From positions 186,001 through 250,000 of the forward strand of contig NZ_JAXRUV010000003.1 in the NCBI RefSeq assembly GCF_034497705.1: a DNA stretch of 64,000 bases. The letters run 5' to 3'. Shown piece after piece: positions 18,093 through 26,660 of the stretch. The stretch's first letter is position 1, and each line of letters begins with the position of its first letter. The DNA comes from Marinococcus luteus_A. GTDB lineage: Bacteria > Bacillota > Bacilli > Bacillales > Marinococcaceae. Below the pieces are notes generated by a model that did not search any database, was not told the origin of the DNA, and saw only the letters and a program-made list of their open reading frames with translations. Position numbers and translations under genes: made by a program.

Positions 18093-18863
18093 ATGATACG
18101 GGTCGTAGTGGCCGACGATAACAAAGAACTCGTCGAAGTATTAATTGAACATATAGAAGAACAGGAAGACATGGAAATAGCAGGCACGGCCCATAACGGG
18201 GAAGAGGCGCTCGAGGTAGTGGAACAAAAACGACCGGAGGTCTTACTCCTTGATATCATAATGCCGCATCGGGACGGGCTTTCTGTATTAACGGCACTGA
18301 AAAATAAACATACTGTTAACACGAAAGTTATTATGTTAACTGCTTTCGGTCAGGAGGATGTAACAAAAAAAGCGGTGGAGCTCGGTGCTGCCTACTATGT
18401 TTTAAAGCCATTTGATATGGAGGCACTGATGGCAAATATTCGGGATGTGCACAGAGCAGGCCTGAATTCCCAGGTGCTGACTGAAGACATGCCGGAAAAA
18501 GCTGGGGGTCGTCAGTCGGTGGAAGAGCGTATTAAAGATATTATTCAATATGTTGGTATTCCCTCCCATATTAAAGGCTATGTATATATGCAGGAAGCAG
18601 TGAAACTTGTGGTGGATGATATGCAGATGATTAACGCAGTCACCAAGCAGCTGTATCCTGAAATTGCGCGGAAATTTCAGACGACGCCAAGCCGGGTCGA
18701 ACGGGCGTTACGACATTCCATTGTTGTAGCCTGGGACCGTGGCCATACGCAGGCGATCTCCGATCTGTTCGGCTGGAGCCAGGACGGAGCTTTGCCCTAT
18801 AAGCCTTCAAACAGTGAATTTATCGCAGTAGTAGCCGATCGGCTGCGCACGGAGCAGATATAA
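18093..18863 (+). CDS. spo0A: Response regulator Spo0A
   Basis: Spo0A is the phosphorelay output regulator for sporulation, biofilm and stationary-phase genes. The 256-residue protein has a receiver domain with the acidic pocket D8-D9, phosphoacceptor D54 (LLLDIIMPHRDG), T83 and K105. The C-terminal DNA-binding domain is well conserved, with TPSRVERALRHSIVVAW as the recognition region and NSEFIAVVADRLR near the end. The linker after the receiver is short and the segment after LFGW differs from B. subtilis. The ATG follows AAAGGAG. The protein looks functional although spoIVB and spoIIIA are missing from their usual places. Confidence 0.96.
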   Translation: MIRVVVADDNKELVEVLIEHIEEQEDMEIAGTAHNGEEALEVVEQKRPEVLLLDIIMPHRDGLSVLTALKNKHTVNTKVIMLTAFGQEDVTKKAVELGAAYYVLKPFDMEALMANIRDVHRAGLNSQVLTEDMPEKAGGRQSVEERIKDIIQYVGIPSHIKGYVYMQEAVKLVVDDMQMINAVTKQLYPEIARKFQTTPSRVERALRHSIVVAWDRGHTQAISDLFGWSQDGALPYKPSNSEFIAVVADRLRTEQI

Positions 18864-18894
18864 ATTTGAATTTACAAAAAAAGGAGAACGAAAA

Positions 18895-19995
18895 ATGGAA
18901 TTGTTTGAACGTATGGAGCTGCACGATTATGAGCAGGTAGTGGTCTGCCAGGATCGTAATTCAGGATTAAAAGCAATTATTGCGATACATGATACGACAC
19001 TCGGCCCTGCTCTGGGTGGCACAAGAATGTGGACGTATGAGAACGAAGAAGCAGCGTTTGAGGACGTGCTGCGTCTCGCCAAAGGGATGACATACAAAAA
19101 TGCAGCAGCCGGACTGAATCTTGGCGGGGGAAAAGCTGTGATTATAGGAGATGCCCGCACAGATAAGAATGAAGAGATGTTTCGTGCATTCGGTCGTTAT
19201 ATTGAAGGACTTGCCGGCCGCTACATTACGGCAGAGGATGTTGGTACGACAGAGCATGATATGGATATTATCCATGAAGAAACAAATTTTGTGACCGGTA
19301 TTTCACTGTCTTCTGCTTCCGGATCGAGTGGGAATCCTTCACCGGTCACCGCGCGGGGCGTGTATCAGGGCATGAAAGCAGCGGCGAAGGAAGCCTTCGA
19401 TACCGACAGCCTTGCCGGCAGAACGATTGCAGTTCAGGGCGTAGGGCACGTATCGTTTGAAATGTGTAGATTTCTTCATGAAGAAGGAGCCTCATTAATT
19501 GTAACGGATATCCGGGACGCTTCAGTGGAGCGTGCTGTTCACACCTACGGAGCACAAGCGGTGGCGCCGGAAGAAATTTACGATGTTCCGTGCGATATTT
19601 TCAGCCCGTGTGCGCTGGGAGGCGGATTGAACGAACGCACCATCCCTCGTCTGCAGGCAAAAGTTGTAGCCGGAGCAGCGAACAATCAGCTGCAGACGGA
19701 AGAGGACGGCATCCGTTTAGAGGATCGTGGCATCGTTTATGCCCCGGATTACATTATCAATGCAGGGGGCGTAATTAACATCGCCGACGAGCTCTACGGG
19801 TACGACCGCGAGAGAGCCCTGAAAAAAGTCGACGGTATTTACGATAATATTGTTCGTGTATTTGAAATTGCGGGGCGTGACAGCATCCCATCGTTTCAGG
19901 CCGCCAACCGGATGGCCGAAGAGCGCATTGAATCCATCAAGCGTTCAAGGAAACAGTTTCTACCCCATTCGCGGCATATTTTAACGAACCGGTAA
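18895..19995 (+). CDS. bcd: Leucine dehydrogenase
   Basis: Bcd reversibly deaminates leucine, isoleucine and valine to 2-oxo acids with NAD+. The 366-residue protein has the glycine-rich GLNLGGGKAVIIGD with the catalytic lysine near residue 80, and the Rossmann motif VQGVGHVSFEMC. The ATG follows AAAGGAG. It is the first step of the branched-chain keto acid route encoded downstream. In B. subtilis ptb precedes bcd and buk follows it; both are absent here. A hairpin separates bcd from lpdV. Confidence 0.95.
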   Translation: MELFERMELHDYEQVVVCQDRNSGLKAIIAIHDTTLGPALGGTRMWTYENEEAAFEDVLRLAKGMTYKNAAAGLNLGGGKAVIIGDARTDKNEEMFRAFGRYIEGLAGRYITAEDVGTTEHDMDIIHEETNFVTGISLSSASGSSGNPSPVTARGVYQGMKAAAKEAFDTDSLAGRTIAVQGVGHVSFEMCRFLHEEGASLIVTDIRDASVERAVHTYGAQAVAPEEIYDVPCDIFSPCALGGGLNERTIPRLQAKVVAGAANNQLQTEEDGIRLEDRGIVYAPDYIINAGGVINIADELYGYDRERALKKVDGIYDNIVRVFEIAGRDSIPSFQAANRMAEERIESIKRSRKQFLPHSRHILTNR

Positions 19996-20020
19996 AGCAG
20001 CCTGAGCGCTGCTTTATTTA
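19994..20020 (+). terminator. Terminator after bcd
   Basis: The stem AAAGCAGC/GCTGCTTT with a 6-nt loop is followed by a T-rich tract interrupted by A. It is moderate in strength, so read-through into lpdV is possible. Confidence 0.65.
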
Positions 20021-20094
20021 TTTTAGCACCGGGATCTGTTTTACGGCTGAGCAAAGGGATGTGCTATAATAATCTCCAAATGCCAAAACTTCTC

Positions 20095-20122
20095 TTTACC
20101 AGATCTATTTTCGTGCTATGAT
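20095..20122 (+). promoter_or_regulatory. Promoter for lpdV-bkd genes
   Basis: TTTACC and TATGAT are separated by 16 bp, and the -10 is TG-extended. A second extended -10, TGCTATAAT, lies at 20062-20070. No -24/-12 (sigma-54) element was seen, unlike the B. subtilis bkd operon. Confidence 0.5.
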
Positions 20123-20199
20123 GAAACGGAAAAATCCATTAAAATAAAGTAGAGATAAATGAATAAAATCCTGGGTGAAAGCCCGCAGGAGGAATTTTT

Positions 20200-21615
20200 A
20201 TGGCTAAAGAATATGACCTGGTCATATTAGGAGCTGGTACCGGCGGATATGTGGCCGCTGTGCATGCAGCAAAAAGAGGATTATCGACGGCGGTGGTAGA
20301 AGCCCGGGATATCGGCGGCACCTGCCTGCACCGTGGATGCATCCCAAGTAAATCGTATTTAAAAAGCGCAGAGGTATATAAAATGGTGCAGGAAAGCCTG
20401 GACTACGGCATAGAAGCAGACAACGTGGGGCTGCAGTTCGGAAAGGTACGCGAAAAAAAGAATCAGACGGTACAACAATTACATAAAGGAGTCCAGCATC
20501 TGCTCTCAAGACACCAGGTGGATGTATATTACGGACACGGGCGCATCCTCGGGGCTTCCATATTTTCTCCAACGGCAAGCACCATTTCAGTGGAGACAGA
20601 AACCGAAGGAGAAAATATCATGCTGCAGCCCAAACAGATTATGCTCGCCACAGGCTCCAGTCCGGCGACTGTGCCAGGACTCGATATTGATGGCGAATAC
20701 ATTTTGTCCTCTGAGGAATTGCTCGAAGCAGAAAAGCTTCCTTCGTCGATCGTTATTGTTGGAGGAGGAGTTATTGGCGTGGAATGGGCTTCAATGCTTC
20801 AGGATTTTGGTGTAGAGGTACAGATGGTGGAGCTCGGCGATCGCCTGCTTCCGATGATGGACGAAGCCGTGTCAAAAGAGGCGGAAAAACGCCTGAAGAA
20901 AAAAGGGGTCCGTATTTATACAAATACACAGCTCGACTCTTCTTCACTTACGAAAAACGGAGAAATAGCGGTCCGTACAGTGGCCGGAGAAGCACTGGCG
21001 GCTGAGAAGATGCTCGTCGCTGTCGGAAGAAACGGCAACACGGGAGATCTGGGGCTCCACAACACAGAAGTCGAAGTCCGGAACAGCTTCATCGAGACGT
21101 CCGGCATGTACCAGACGAAGGAATCGCATATGTACGCTATCGGCGACGTTATCGGCGGCATGCAGCTCGCCCACGTGGCCTCACGTGAAGGCATCATTGC
21201 TGTAGAGCATATGCTTGGAAATCACCCCGAGCCTCTTAACTATAAGCACGTTCCTTCCTGTGTCTACTCGGATCCTGAAATGGCTTCCGTGGGCTGGACA
21301 GAGCGCGAGGCCAAAGACGTCGGCCTGGATATTAAAACAAGCACCGTGCCTTTTCAGGCGATAGGCAAGGCACTAATAGAAAGTGATCCGGAAGGATTTA
21401 TGAAAATGATTGTAGATAAAGACACTGAAGACGTGCTCGGCGTTCATATTGTTGGAAAAAAAGCGACCGAATTGATCAACGAAGGAGCGCTCGCAGTCTA
21501 TATGAATGCCTCGCATCTTGAAATACAGGGAGCCGTGCACGCGCATCCGACATTGGCAGAAATTTACGCTGAAGGTGCCCTGGCTGTAGACGGAAAAGCT
21601 ATTCACCACGGGTGA
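20200..21615 (+). CDS. lpdV: Dihydrolipoyl dehydrogenase (E3) of branched-chain keto acid dehydrogenase
   Basis: This flavoenzyme reoxidises the dihydrolipoyl arm of E2 and passes electrons to NAD+. The 471-residue protein has the FAD-binding ILGAGTGGYVAAVHA, the redox disulfide GGTCLHRGCIPSKS, the NAD-binding VGGGVIGVEWASML and the C-terminal catalytic HAHPTLAEIYAEGAL. It lies 20 bp before bkdAA, so its role is assigned to the BKD complex rather than to PDH. Confidence 0.95.
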   Translation: MAKEYDLVILGAGTGGYVAAVHAAKRGLSTAVVEARDIGGTCLHRGCIPSKSYLKSAEVYKMVQESLDYGIEADNVGLQFGKVREKKNQTVQQLHKGVQHLLSRHQVDVYYGHGRILGASIFSPTASTISVETETEGENIMLQPKQIMLATGSSPATVPGLDIDGEYILSSEELLEAEKLPSSIVIVGGGVIGVEWASMLQDFGVEVQMVELGDRLLPMMDEAVSKEAEKRLKKKGVRIYTNTQLDSSSLTKNGEIAVRTVAGEALAAEKMLVAVGRNGNTGDLGLHNTEVEVRNSFIETSGMYQTKESHMYAIGDVIGGMQLAHVASREGIIAVEHMLGNHPEPLNYKHVPSCVYSDPEMASVGWTEREAKDVGLDIKTSTVPFQAIGKALIESDPEGFMKMIVDKDTEDVLGVHIVGKKATELINEGALAVYMNASHLEIQGAVHAHPTLAEIYAEGALAVDGKAIHHG

Positions 21616-21635
21616 AATAAAGAGGAGGAACAAAA

Positions 21636-22643
21636 ATGATTCAAGAATACAGTACTCACCGGGAAGTAGGCTTAAGCGACGAAGAAGCGCTCACAATGTA
21701 TGAAATTATGCTGCAGGCGAGACGTCTTGATGAACGGATGTGGCTGCTGAACCGTGCTGGCAAAATTTCTTTTGTTGTCTCCTGCCAGGGCCAGGAAGCG
21801 GCGCAGGCGGCTGCAGCTATGGCACTTGACCGCGATAAGGACTACCTGCTGCCGTATTACCGGGATTTTGGTCTCGTTATGGCATTTGGAATGACCGCAA
21901 AGGACTTAATGCTGGCAGCTTTTGCTAAACAGGGAGATCCCAACTCTGAATCCAGACAGATGCCGGGACACTTTGGCCAGCGGAAAAACCGTATTGTGAC
22001 CCAGTCCTCTCCGGTAACCACTCAGATTCCCCATGCTGCCGGGTTCGGACTGGCAGCTAAAATGAAAAACAAGGATTTTGTTACGATGGTCACGTTTGGC
22101 GAAGGCTCCTCCAACCAGGGAGATTTTCATGAAGGCATGAACTTTGCCGGCGTTCATGATCTTCCGGTCGTGTTTTTCTGTGAAAACAATAAATACGCAA
22201 TTAGCGTGCCACTCAGTAAACAGCTCGCCTGCGAGCATGTTGCTGACCGCGCAAAGGGCTACGGAATGCCGGGAGTAACCGTGGAGGGCACGCGGCCGTT
22301 TGAGGTGTATAAGGCGATGAAAGAAGCAGTGGACCGTGCGCGGGACGGTAAAGGCCCGAGCCTTGTGGAAGCGCTCGTGGCAAGACTTACGCCTCACTCA
22401 AGCGATGATAACGACAAGCTGTACCGTAGTGTCGAAGAAATGGATGAGGAAAAGCAGACCGATGCGGTTGTAGCTTTTGCGGATTACCTGCGGACCGAAG
22501 GGATACTTACCGAAGAAAAAGAGCAGGCAATGGAGCAGCGGATCCACGAGGAAGTGGATGCCGCAACGGATGCCGCTGAAGCAGCAGAATACCCGGCTGT
22601 TGAGACGCTTGGGCAGTATGTTTACGAGGAAGAAGGGGACTAA
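21636..22643 (+). CDS. bkdAA: Branched-chain 2-oxo acid dehydrogenase E1 alpha subunit
   Basis: E1 alpha binds thiamine diphosphate and decarboxylates branched-chain 2-oxo acids. The 335-residue protein has the TPP motif TFGEGSSNQGDFHEGMNFA ending in ENNKYAISVP, and the ARLTPHSSDD phosphorylation-loop-like segment. The ATG follows AGGAGG. It ends one base before bkdAB. Confidence 0.95.
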   Translation: MIQEYSTHREVGLSDEEALTMYEIMLQARRLDERMWLLNRAGKISFVVSCQGQEAAQAAAAMALDRDKDYLLPYYRDFGLVMAFGMTAKDLMLAAFAKQGDPNSESRQMPGHFGQRKNRIVTQSSPVTTQIPHAAGFGLAAKMKNKDFVTMVTFGEGSSNQGDFHEGMNFAGVHDLPVVFFCENNKYAISVPLSKQLACEHVADRAKGYGMPGVTVEGTRPFEVYKAMKEAVDRARDGKGPSLVEALVARLTPHSSDDNDKLYRSVEEMDEEKQTDAVVAFADYLRTEGILTEEKEQAMEQRIHEEVDAATDAAEAAEYPAVETLGQYVYEEEGD

Positions 22644-22644
22644 T

Positions 22645-23628
22645 ATGGCAGTCATGTCTTATATTCAGGCAATCAATACAGCGATGAAAGAAGAAATGGC
22701 GCGTGATGAAAATGTGTTCGTACTGGGCGAGGATGTCGGTCTGAAGGGCGGGGTGTTCCGTGCGACTGAAGAACTGCACAGCACCTACGGAGACCAGCGC
22801 GTCATTGACACTCCGCTCTCCGAATCAGCGATCGCAGGAGTGGGCATAGGAGCTGCGATGTACGGCCTCCGCCCGGTAGCGGAAATGCAGTTTGCGGACT
22901 TTATTATGCCGGCAGTCAACCAGATTGTATCTGAAGCGGCGAAAATCCGGTACCGCTCCAACAATGACTGGTACTGCCCGATTACGATCCGAGCACCTTT
23001 TGGCGGCGGTGTGCACGGTGCCCTGTATCATTCCCAGTCAGTGGAGGCACTGTTTGCCAATACGCCGGGGCTGAAAGTCGTGATTCCGTCCACGCCTTAT
23101 GACGCGAAGGGACTGCTGAAGGCATCGATCCGGGATAACGACCCGGTGCTGTTTTTTGAGCATAAGCGTGCGTACCGGATGCTTAAAGACGAGGTACCGG
23201 AAGAAGACTACACGGTACCAATCGGAAAAGCGGCGGTCAAACGGGAAGGCACGGATATCACCGTTATTACATACGGACTGTGTGTGCATCTGGCCAATCA
23301 GGCAGCCGACACACTTGCTGCAGAAGGCATTGATGTGCATCTGGTAGATCTGAGAACCGTCTATCCAGTCGACCGGGAAGCGGTCAAAGAGGCAGCAGCG
23401 AAAACAGGAAAGGTGCTGCTTGTCACCGAGGATAATCTCGAAGGAAGCATCATGAGTGAAGTGTCGGCCATCATTTCCGAACACAATTTGTTTGATCTCG
23501 ATGCCCCGGTTCGGAGACTGGCTGCCCCCGATGTGCCGGCCATGCCTTACGCTCCGACACTTGAAAAGGAATTTTTAATGAACACGGATAAAATCACGAA
23601 AGCGATACGAGATTTGGCGGAATTTTAG
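22645..23628 (+). CDS. bkdAB: Branched-chain 2-oxo acid dehydrogenase E1 beta subunit
   Basis: This transketolase-like beta subunit completes the E1 heterotetramer. The 327-residue protein contains VFVLGEDVGLKGGVFRAT, PLSESAIAGVGIGAAMYGL and the C-terminal LLVTEDNLEGSIMSEV. The frame is open far upstream, but the ATG at 22645 follows GGAAGAAGGGG and matches the family length. Its start is one base after the bkdAA stop. Confidence 0.95.
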   Translation: MAVMSYIQAINTAMKEEMARDENVFVLGEDVGLKGGVFRATEELHSTYGDQRVIDTPLSESAIAGVGIGAAMYGLRPVAEMQFADFIMPAVNQIVSEAAKIRYRSNNDWYCPITIRAPFGGGVHGALYHSQSVEALFANTPGLKVVIPSTPYDAKGLLKASIRDNDPVLFFEHKRAYRMLKDEVPEEDYTVPIGKAAVKREGTDITVITYGLCVHLANQAADTLAAEGIDVHLVDLRTVYPVDREAVKEAAAKTGKVLLVTEDNLEGSIMSEVSAIISEHNLFDLDAPVRRLAAPDVPAMPYAPTLEKEFLMNTDKITKAIRDLAEF

Positions 23629-23641
23629 GAGGGTATCAAGG

Positions 23642-24892
23642 ATGCGCAAAGAAGTAACAATGCCGCAGCTCGGGGAAAGTGTCACCGAAGGCACGCTATC
23701 CCAGTGGCTTGTAAAACCGGGCGATAAAGTAAAAAAATATGACCCCATCGCAGAAGTGCTGTCGGATAAAGTGAGTGCAGAGATCCCGAGCTCTTATACA
23801 GGCGAAATCAGCGAGCTCGTCGCTGAAGAAAACGAAACAGTGGCTGTAGGCACGCTCATATGCTATGTGGAAACAGAAGAAGCACAGCCGGCCGCGGCGG
23901 AGGAAGCTGAGAAGCCTTCTGCAAAAACGGAACAAACGGCCCCGGCACAACAAACAGCCGGGGAGGAAGAGAAGTCAATGAAAAAAAGGTATTCGCCGGT
24001 GGTATGGCGGCTCGCCCAGGAGAACGGTCTGGATCTTGAAGAGATTGAGGGCTCTGGCAGACAGGGACGCATTACGAAAAAAGATGTTGAAAAAGCGATC
24101 AGGGAAGGAGCAGAAAAAACCAAACAGGAAGAAGCTGCACCTTCGCCATTTCCCATCTATTCAACAAAGCCTTCTGAAAATCAGGAGGAGCGTGAAGGCG
24201 ACACGATTATTCCGGTAACCGGAGCAAGGAAAGCAATTGCTGACAACATGGTGAAAAGCAAGCAGGAAATCCCCCACGCCTGGACGATGATTGAAGTAGA
24301 CGTGACGGATTTAGTTGCATACCGGAACAGCGTGAAGGATGAGTTTAAACAAAAAGAAGGCTTTTCGCTGACGTATCTGCCGTTTTTCATGAAGGCTGTG
24401 TCCGAATCCCTTCAGCTGTTTCCGAGTCTTAATTCCACCTGGGACGGTGATCGGATTATTCAGCGCAAGGAAGTGAATCTGTCGATGGCTGTGGCCAGTG
24501 AGGAAGCTCTTTATGTCCCGGTCATCAAACGGGCAGACGAAAAAAATATCCGTGGTCTCGCCCGGGATATGCAGTCTCTTGCCACTAAAGTCCGCCAGGG
24601 GACCATTAAGGCAGAAGAAATGAGAAGCGGAACGTTCACGGTGAACAACACTGGTTCATTCGGTTCGGTGCAGTCCATGCCGATTATTAATCACCCGCAG
24701 GCAGCCATTCTTTCTGTGGAATCGATCGTAAAACGACCGGTCGTCATGCAGGGGGATATGATAGCGATACGCTATATGGTTAACCTGTGTCTTTCCCTGG
24801 ATCACCGGATTTTGGACGGCCTGCTGTGCGGACGGTTTTTAGCTGATTTAAAGCAGCGGCTTGAAAATTATAAAGGCAATGAAAACATTTAA
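23642..24892 (+). CDS. bkdB: Branched-chain 2-oxo acid dehydrogenase E2 (lipoamide acyltransferase)
   Basis: E2 carries the acyl group on a lipoyl arm and transfers it to CoA. The 416-residue protein has an N-terminal lipoyl domain with K43 in VLSDKVSAEIP, an E/A-rich linker (about 80-115), a peripheral subunit-binding domain (SPVVWRLAQENGLDLEEIEG) and a catalytic domain ending in SLDHRILDGLLCGRF with the active-site histidine. It needs lipoylation, which the lipM product initiates. Confidence 0.95.
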   Translation: MRKEVTMPQLGESVTEGTLSQWLVKPGDKVKKYDPIAEVLSDKVSAEIPSSYTGEISELVAEENETVAVGTLICYVETEEAQPAAAEEAEKPSAKTEQTAPAQQTAGEEEKSMKKRYSPVVWRLAQENGLDLEEIEGSGRQGRITKKDVEKAIREGAEKTKQEEAAPSPFPIYSTKPSENQEEREGDTIIPVTGARKAIADNMVKSKQEIPHAWTMIEVDVTDLVAYRNSVKDEFKQKEGFSLTYLPFFMKAVSESLQLFPSLNSTWDGDRIIQRKEVNLSMAVASEEALYVPVIKRADEKNIRGLARDMQSLATKVRQGTIKAEEMRSGTFTVNNTGSFGSVQSMPIINHPQAAILSVESIVKRPVVMQGDMIAIRYMVNLCLSLDHRILDGLLCGRFLADLKQRLENYKGNENI

Positions 24893-24923
24893 AAGAGGCT
24901 TCCCGTGGGAGCTCTCTTTTTTT
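24891..24923 (+). terminator. Terminator after bkdB
   Basis: The arms AAAAGAGGCTTCCC and GGGAGCTCTCTTTT pair with one bulge and are followed by a T-run. Confidence 0.75.
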
Positions 24924-24946
24924 GGCATAAAAAAGAATCGTTCTTA

Positions 24947-24975
24947 TTTACAAACGGCTTCCCTTGCGCTAAAAT
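24947..24975 (+). promoter_or_regulatory. Sigma-A promoter of the zinc-binding lipoprotein gene
   Basis: TTTACA and TAAAAT are separated by 17 bp, about 45 bp ahead of the coding start. Confidence 0.6.
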
Positions 24976-24987
24976 CAATGTACATAC

Positions 24988-25008
24988 AAAACGTAATCAT
25001 TACGATAA
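24988..25008 (+). promoter_or_regulatory. Zur operator
   Basis: The perfect inverted repeat CGTAAT-C-ATTACG (24992-25004) with A-rich flanks matches the Bacillus Zur box core. It lies just downstream of the promoter, so Zn-loaded Zur would block transcription. Confidence 0.8.
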
Positions 25009-25020
25009 AGAGGTGCAATG

Positions 25021-26082
25021 ATGAAAAAATTATTTATTTTAGGGGCAGCCGGAGCAGCCTTTGTTTCTTTAAGCGCTTGCGGTTCAGCAGATAATCAGGA
25101 AGAACAGGGAAGCGAAAGTGAGGAAAAACTAGAAGTGTATACCACACTTTTTGCCTGGGAAGACTTCACAAAACAGATCGGCGGCGATCATGTGAATGTA
25201 GAAAACGTCGTACCGGCAGGGTCGGATGCTCATACATATGACCCAACGCCGCAGACACTTACAAATATTGCGGAGGGCGATGTATTTGTGATGACCGGAA
25301 ACGGAATGGAAGGGTTTGCTGACGAAGTGGAGAGCACTATTGGCGACCAGGATGTACAGATAGCCAGGGTGGCAGAGGCTGCCGGCGGGGAAGAAGCCCA
25401 TGATCATGAGGAGGGCGAATCTGAAGAAGAACATGCTGAGCATACTGAAGAAAGCCACAGCGGGGAAGAAGTCCACGATCATGAGGAGGGCGAATCTGAA
25501 GAAGAACACGCTGAGCATGCTGAAGAAAGCCACAGCGGGGAAGAGCACGACCATAGCGGCACGGATCCTCACGTATGGATTGACCCAGTTCAGGCGAAAG
25601 AAGCAGCCGGCGTGATTAAAGACCAGCTAATAGAGGCAGATCCGGATAACGAGCAGACCTATGAAAATAATTATGAAGAACTGGCGGCGGAACTCGATGA
25701 ATTGGATGATCGGTTCGAGACCCTTGTGGATGAAAGCAGTAAAAATCAATTTATTGTTTCCCATGCAGCATACGGATACTGGGAAGAACGATACGGGCTG
25801 GAAGAAATCGCTGTTAACGGCGTAAACGCCCAGGATGAACCTTCCACGCAGGAAATCAATGATATTATCGATAAAGCAGAACAAAATGACCTGAACGCCA
25901 TTATGGTGGAAGAAAACATCCCGTCTGATACGACAGACGTTCTCCAGGAAGAAATCGGAGCAGAGGTTTATACGCTAAATAACCTCGAATCAGCCAGCGA
26001 AGAAGAAATTGCTGATGGCGCGAGCTATGTATCATTGATGAATCAGAATATCGATAACCTTGAAAAAGCACTGAACGAATAA
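25021..26082 (+). CDS. znuA: Zinc ABC transporter substrate-binding lipoprotein (ZnuA/AdcA type)
   Basis: This lipoprotein should capture Zn2+ outside the membrane for an ABC importer. The 353-residue precursor has a signal peptide ending in a lipobox SLSAC, with the lipidated cysteine at residue 20. A His/Glu-rich loop (about residues 126-183) contains a near-perfect 25-residue duplication with many His-Asp-His motifs. Downstream, TDPHVWIDP and SHAAYGYW are family metal-site regions. The ATG at 25021 is better spaced from AAAGAGGTG than the ATG at 25018. No permease or ATPase gene is adjacent, so it must work with components encoded elsewhere. A Zur box controls it. Confidence 0.92.
   Translation: MKKLFILGAAGAAFVSLSACGSADNQEEQGSESEEKLEVYTTLFAWEDFTKQIGGDHVNVENVVPAGSDAHTYDPTPQTLTNIAEGDVFVMTGNGMEGFADEVESTIGDQDVQIARVAEAAGGEEAHDHEEGESEEEHAEHTEESHSGEEVHDHEEGESEEEHAEHAEESHSGEEHDHSGTDPHVWIDPVQAKEAAGVIKDQLIEADPDNEQTYENNYEELAAELDELDDRFETLVDESSKNQFIVSHAAYGYWEERYGLEEIAVNGVNAQDEPSTQEINDIIDKAEQNDLNAIMVEENIPSDTTDVLQEEIGAEVYTLNNLESASEEEIADGASYVSLMNQNIDNLEKALNE
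25399..25545 (+). repeat. Tandem 75-bp duplication in the His-rich loop
   Basis: Two near-identical copies (25399-25473 and 25474-25545) encode HDHEEGESEEEHAEH followed by T or A and EESHSGEE. They differ at only a few positions, which indicates a recent in-frame duplication. Confidence 0.9.
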
Positions 26083-26162
26083 CTTTTCAAGCTTCTTACT
26101 TGTGATTCCCTGTTCTTATCCGCTACAATATAGGTATTCGGTGAAGGAAAGGAAGGATTTTA

Positions 26163-26591
26163 ATGAATTTTGATTTTTACGTCAATGATATAGTACAAGC
26201 TTCCCGAGATGAAATCGAAGAAGCGGGCTACCAGTCTCTTCGTACCCCGGAAGAAGTCGATGAAGTGTTGAACAAGGAAGGCACAACACTTGTGATGGTG
26301 AACTCTGTATGCGGCTGTGCTGGAGGCATTGCCCGTCCGGCGGCAGCTTATATGACGAATTATGACACGAAGCCGGACCGGCTTGTGACCGTATTTGCAG
26401 GTCAGGATAAAGAAGCGACCGAGCAGGCCCGTTCTTACTTTACAGGGTTCCCGCCGTCGTCTCCATCGTTTGGGCTCTTAAAAGATGGAGAATTGGTACG
26501 CATGGTTGAACGTCATGAAATTGAAGGCCATGAGCCGATTCAGGTTGTTCAAAAACTCGAAGAAGCTTTCGATCAATACTGCACAAAATAA
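26163..26591 (+). CDS. brxB: Bacilliredoxin BrxB (YqiW)
   Basis: Bacilliredoxins remove bacillithiol from S-bacillithiolated proteins. The 142-residue protein has the signature CGCAGGIARPAA near residue 53, with the CGC active site, and a thioredoxin-like C-terminal half (FPPSSPSFGLLKDGE). It lies downstream of the bkd genes, as yqiW does in B. subtilis. The ATG follows AAGGAAGG. Confidence 0.95.
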   Translation: MNFDFYVNDIVQASRDEIEEAGYQSLRTPEEVDEVLNKEGTTLVMVNSVCGCAGGIARPAAAYMTNYDTKPDRLVTVFAGQDKEATEQARSYFTGFPPSSPSFGLLKDGELVRMVERHEIEGHEPIQVVQKLEEAFDQYCTK

Positions 26592-26618
26592 AAAGTGCCC
26601 TCCGGGGCGCTTTTTTTT
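26592..26618 (+). terminator. Terminator after brxB
   Basis: The stem AAAGTGCCC/GGGCGCTTT with one G-T pair is followed by T9. Confidence 0.85.
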
Positions 26619-26621
26619 TGT

Positions 26622-26652
26622 AAAAAAAGAGCTCCTTCCTAAAGAAGGAGTC
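26622..26652 (-). terminator. Terminator of the leftward 78-residue gene
   Basis: Read on the minus strand, the stem CTCCTTC/GAAGGAG is followed by CTCT7. It sits back to back with the brxB terminator. Confidence 0.75.
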
Positions 26653-26660
26653 CATTGGAT

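Noticed and set aside
20016..20199. A sigma-54 (-24/-12) promoter for the bkd genes.
   Set aside because: No GG-N10-GC element with proper context was found, and sigma-A-like elements are present.
25399..25545. Two tandem copies considered as a start of a CRISPR-like array.
   Set aside because: There are no spacers, only two direct copies, and they are in frame within a gene.
25129..25572. Repetitive minus-strand frame across the His-rich loop of the zinc lipoprotein.
   Set aside because: It arises from the tandem duplication read in reverse and has no binding site.
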